From assembly GCF_014205635.1 (NCBI RefSeq), contig NZ_JACIIV010000007.1:123052-163732 (forward strand): DNA of 40,681 bases, given 5' to 3'. How positions within the stretch are numbered: position 1 is the first letter of the stretch; the number at the start of each line of letters is the position of its first letter. The position numbers and the translations under genes were made by a program. This DNA is from Polymorphobacter multimanifer (GTDB lineage Bacteria; Pseudomonadota; Alphaproteobacteria; Sphingomonadales; Sphingomonadaceae). The notes under the pieces are model-generated. The model ran no database searches, was not told the DNA's origin, and saw nothing but the letters and a program-made list of their open reading frames with translations. Below are positions 38,570-40,681 of the stretch, in pieces.

Positions 38570-38782
38570 ATGGCTGATGGAAGTGCAATCGAGTGGACGG
38601 ATGCCACGTGGAACCCTGTAACGGGGTGCACAAAGATCACAGCGGGCTGTGACAATTGCTATGCCGAACGTTTCGCCGAACGCTGGCGAGGCATTCCGGG
38701 CCATCCTTTCGAACATGGTTTTGACCTACACTTAGGCCAGACCGGCTCGATCAACCGCTCCGTTGGAAACGTAGCCGGATGA
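38570..38782 (+). CDS. N-terminal fragment of the three-Cys-motif protein
   Basis: 70 residues as read: the intact three-Cys motif (20, 27, 30) and 54 family residues, followed by 16 out-of-frame residues. Its TGA (38780-38782) overlaps the ATG at 38779 of the second part (ATGA), so reinitiation on the second part is conceivable. Confidence 0.5.
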   Translation: MADGSAIEWTDATWNPVTGCTKITAGCDNCYAERFAERWRGIPGHPFEHGFDLHLGQTGSINRSVGNVAG

Positions 38783-39306
38783 TATTCGTCAATTCCATGA
38801 GCGATCTTTTCCATAAGGAAGTGCCGTTCCCGTTCGTCGAGTCCGTGTTCGACACGATGGAGGAGGCCCATTGGCACGTGTTTCAGGTGCTGACGAAGCG
38901 GAGTTCCAGGATGCGCGACTATCTGCAAACGCGTTATGCGGATCGACAGCCCCCTGACCATATCTGGCTAGGAGTGTCCGTTGAGGATGCGAAGGGCGCC
39001 ACGCGCATTAACCACCTTCGCGAAGCTCCGGCCGGTGTTCGCTTTCTCTCTGTTGAGCCGCTGATCGGTCCAGTTGGGCCAGTCGATCTGTCAGGCGTAC
39101 ATTGGGTCATCGCCGGCGGTGAGAGCGGCCCGGGAGCGCGTATCCTCAACATCGATTGGGCGCGCGACATTCGTGACCAATGCGCGCGGCAAGGCGTGGC
39201 GTTCTTCTTCAAGCAATGGGGCGGGATCAGACCGAAGAGTGGTGGTCGCGAACTTGATGGTCGCGAATGGAACCAGTTTCCCTCGAACAAGCATGCGTTG
39301 GGCTAA
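38779..39306 (+). CDS. C-terminal part of the three-Cys-motif protein
   Basis: 175 residues beginning at an internal conserved Met ([14 protein letters not shown]). It keeps [51 protein letters not shown] and FFFKQWGG, all characteristic of DUF5131. It has lost the Cys motif unless joined to the first part by frameshifting or complementation. Confidence 0.55.
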   Translation: MIFVNSMSDLFHKEVPFPFVESVFDTMEEAHWHVFQVLTKRSSRMRDYLQTRYADRQPPDHIWLGVSVEDAKGATRINHLREAPAGVRFLSVEPLIGPVGPVDLSGVHWVIAGGESGPGARILNIDWARDIRDQCARQGVAFFFKQWGGIRPKSGGRELDGREWNQFPSNKHALG

Positions 39307-40466
39307 TGGCAATCGACGCCGCGCACTACGAGGGTCGCGAACAGGCGTTCGTTAAACACACGTTCTTAGACAAATACCTGCCCGCACTCATCGGAAAAAT
39401 TTGTTCGAGGTACGACGAATTTGTTTATGTCGACGGATTTGCCGGACCTTGGAAGTCCGCGGCGGGTGAAAATTTCGAGGACACGTCGTTCGGCATCGCG
39501 CTCAATCACATGACCAGTCAGCGCCTGCTGTATTTATCCCGCGGGCGCAATGTGCGCATGCGGGCGTACCTCGTCGAAAAAGACCCTGCATCCTTTGCAC
39601 AGCTTCGACAAGCTGCAGCGCGCTACCCAAAGATCGAGGTCACTCCCCTCCAAGGTAAGATGGAAGACCATGCGGCAGCCATCGCTGCCTCTATCCCTCA
39701 GCAATCGTTCTCATTCACGTTGATAGACCCAAAAGGGTTTCCCGCGATCAGTTCGATGATGCCGCTCTTGCAGCGGCAGAACGCCGAAGCGCTCGTCAAC
39801 TTCATGTTCGATTTCGCAAACCGCTTCGGGGGCACTGATCTCATCCCCACTTTAGAGGCGTGGCTTTCGACGGGCGCAGCAGATGATTGGCGCGAGCAGA
39901 TCAGAGCGGTGAGCGGTGAGCAACGTGAGCAGCTTTACGAGGAGTTGGCAGTAGAGGCCCTTAGACGAACGCCAGGCTATGTCTACGCTCCCGTCATTAC
40001 GGTCGATAAGGTCTTGCACAACCGCGCCTTATACAAACTCATTTTTCTGACCCGGCATTCGGAGGGGCTGAAGGTGTACCGCGATAGCGAGCGCCGCGCC
40101 CTTGACGCCCAAGCTGCCACGCGGTCGGCATCGAAAGCGAAGAGGAGAGAAACTGGCACGTTGATGGGCGATTTGTTCGCAGACGGTTCTGACGCCGTGC
40201 CCAACGACCGCAGTACCCAGGTTATTCGACGAAGTCAGGAAGAGGCATCCCGCCGCCTCCAAGCAATGTTAGCGAACGCCGATTCTGGCTTTCGGACATT
40301 GAAAGAGTGCTGGCCGCTGATACTTGCGGAGCTTTCGGTTACTCACTCTTGGCTGGGCAGACAGATAAACGATTGGCGTAAGGCAGGGCAGATTTCAGCT
40401 CCAAGTTGGCCGAGCGAAAGAACACAAATTCCTAGCGATGAGCAAAAGTTAAGATGGAACGCGTGA
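39306..40466 (+). CDS. tcmP: three-Cys-motif partner protein TcmP
   Basis: 386 residues from ATG 39306 (TAATG overlap with the preceding stop). FVKHTFLDKYLPALI opens the family (TIGR04474). YVDGFAGPW (41-49) looks like methyltransferase motif I, Glu91 in YLVEKDP like motif II, and TLIDPKGFPAI (DPKG 141-144) like a motif IV; LVNFMFDFANRF (163-174) is family-typical. A SAM-dependent modification role is inferred, not shown. TcmP is named for its constant neighbour, the three-Cys protein, as found here. The C-terminal third contains a Lys/Arg/Ser-rich linker and a helix-turn-helix-like end (TLKECWPLILAEL...LGRQINDWRKAGQI). Composition near 50 % G+C suggests transfer. Confidence 0.88.
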   Translation: MAIDAAHYEGREQAFVKHTFLDKYLPALIGKICSRYDEFVYVDGFAGPWKSAAGENFEDTSFGIALNHMTSQRLLYLSRGRNVRMRAYLVEKDPASFAQLRQAAARYPKIEVTPLQGKMEDHAAAIAASIPQQSFSFTLIDPKGFPAISSMMPLLQRQNAEALVNFMFDFANRFGGTDLIPTLEAWLSTGAADDWREQIRAVSGEQREQLYEELAVEALRRTPGYVYAPVITVDKVLHNRALYKLIFLTRHSEGLKVYRDSERRALDAQAATRSASKAKRRETGTLMGDLFADGSDAVPNDRSTQVIRRSQEEASRRLQAMLANADSGFRTLKECWPLILAELSVTHSWLGRQINDWRKAGQISAPSWPSERTQIPSDEQKLRWNA

Positions 40467-40512
40467 CTAGGCTGGCGCTTAGCCAAACGGCAGCTCACAG
40501 GTGCTACTGCAT

Positions 40513-40540
40513 GCGCTCTAAATGGCCGATAAGAGAGCGC
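40513..40540 (+). terminator. inverted repeat downstream of tcmP
   Basis: GCGCTCT (40513-40519) and AGAGCGC (40534-40540) form a perfect 7-bp stem with a 14-nt loop, about 45 bp after the tcmP stop. There is no T-run, so the terminator role is uncertain. Confidence 0.3.
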
Positions 40541-40575
40541 GAAGCCGACATTCTCAAGCCCAATCCAATTTGACT

Positions 40576-40681
40576 GCAATTGGGGTGATTCTGTTGAAAA
40601 ACCCTGCTTGATCGATGGTTGATGGCGTGATTCACTCTGCTTGAGGCGAGCGGAGACGGTCTCATGATGGGTGAGCGAACG
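40576..40681 (+). mobile_element. probable left end of an IS1182-type insertion sequence, cut by the window edge
   Basis: GGTGATTCTGTTGAAAAAC (from about 40583) resembles ends of IS1182-group elements as I remember them, and 70 bp later a reading frame with GGAG and ATGATG begins MMGERT, as in their transposases. Only six codons are in view, so the call is tentative; the exact terminal base cannot be fixed without the other end. Confidence 0.35.
40664..40681 (+). CDS. start of a putative transposase, six codons in view
   Basis: ATG ATG GGT GAG CGA ACG (MMGERT) with GGAG at 40652-40655, 8 nt upstream. The frame runs off the right edge. The opening agrees with IS1182-family transposases from memory, but six residues cannot prove it. 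Confidence 0.3.

Larger units (their letters stand above)
38570..39306 (+). pseudogene. three-Cys-motif protein (phage Gp37/Gp68 family, DUF5131), one frameshift
   Basis: The reading starts [14 protein letters not shown] and contains Cys20, Cys27 and Cys30 (C-x6-C-x2-[15 protein letters not shown]), the three-Cys motif of PF07505. After His54 the frame reads on to a TGA at 38780-38782. The frame beginning AGG 38734 gives [16 protein letters not shown] and continues as [17 protein letters not shown], the normal family sequence. A single base is therefore missing near 38732-38734. With it restored the protein would have 245 residues and end [20 protein letters not shown] precedes ATG 38570. The stop overlaps the tcmP start (TAATG). 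It may be a real mutation, a sequencing error, or a gene split into two coupled parts. Confidence 0.85.

Noticed and set aside
38399-38716. Minus-strand frames opposite the start of the three-Cys gene
   Set aside because: They cover the conserved C-x6-C-x2-C coding region in antisense and show no family likeness.
38732-38740. Programmed frameshifting at CTTAGGC, which resembles the yeast Ty1 site
   Set aside because: The zero frame reads TTA GGC rather than CTT AGG, and the change needed is in the -1 direction, so the Ty1 mechanism does not apply. A lost base is simpler.
40343-40579. A 78-codon minus-strand frame at the 3' end of tcmP
   Set aside because: It lies largely opposite tcmP and the intergenic inverted repeat and has no recognisable feature or start signal.

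Overview
The window looks like chromosomal DNA from a GC-rich alphaproteobacterium, most likely of the Sphingomonadales. Supporting signs are the PEPxxWA-type PEP-CTERM tail, a DESFPASDPP-type small acidic protein, a stand-alone crtI-type carotenoid desaturase, the gene order tetratricopeptide protein / bamB / der, and GC-rich palindromes between genes. The assignment is inference from content; there is no rRNA or tRNA gene to anchor it.

Layout. Positions 1-9915 (minus strand) are one uninterrupted reading frame of at least 3305 codons that runs off the left edge. It encodes a giant secreted passenger of the autotransporter type. Its left third is a tandem array of 86/87-residue units, and two passenger-end cassettes lie inside it. 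To its right, still on the minus strand, is a long co-directional block: serB, a YffB/ArsC-like gene, two paralogous membrane acyltransferases, panB, a YfgM-like gene, bamB and der. The central part is on the plus strand: miaA (its start codon overlaps that of divergent serB), a PEP-CTERM protein closed by a clear terminator, and the branched-chain amino acid operon ilvB-ilvN-ilvC. An unusual AT-richer segment sits between ilvB and ilvN. Convergent to ilvC are tspO, a DUF2721 gene and a Rieske oxygenase (minus). Then follow an AmpG-like transporter, an OlsB-like acyltransferase, a FrnE-like DsbA protein and crtI (plus), and fcl with an LplT-like transporter (minus). Next come a J-domain protein and a DmpA-type peptidase (plus), a NUDIX hydrolase, three small proteins and a GNAT (minus), and a PuuE-like polysaccharide deacetylase (plus).

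The right end, from about 38125, differs in base composition (roughly 50 % G+C where counted, against about 65 % or more to its left). It holds a two-gene unit: a three-Cys-motif protein (Gp37/Gp68, DUF5131) carrying one frameshift, coupled by TAATG to a TcmP partner with methyltransferase-like motifs. A nested palindrome around a TATACT box precedes the unit. The last bases look like the beginning of an IS1182-type insertion sequence. This pair is the best candidate for a poorly described system in the window.

How the genes work together: der, bamB and the YfgM-like protein serve ribosome and envelope biogenesis, and BamB belongs to the machinery that would insert an autotransporter barrel. 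ilvBNC and panB both act on 2-ketoisovalerate metabolism but are in separate units. crtI, the OlsB-like protein and fcl point to carotenoid, membrane-lipid and surface-sugar metabolism, though none has its usual pathway partners here.
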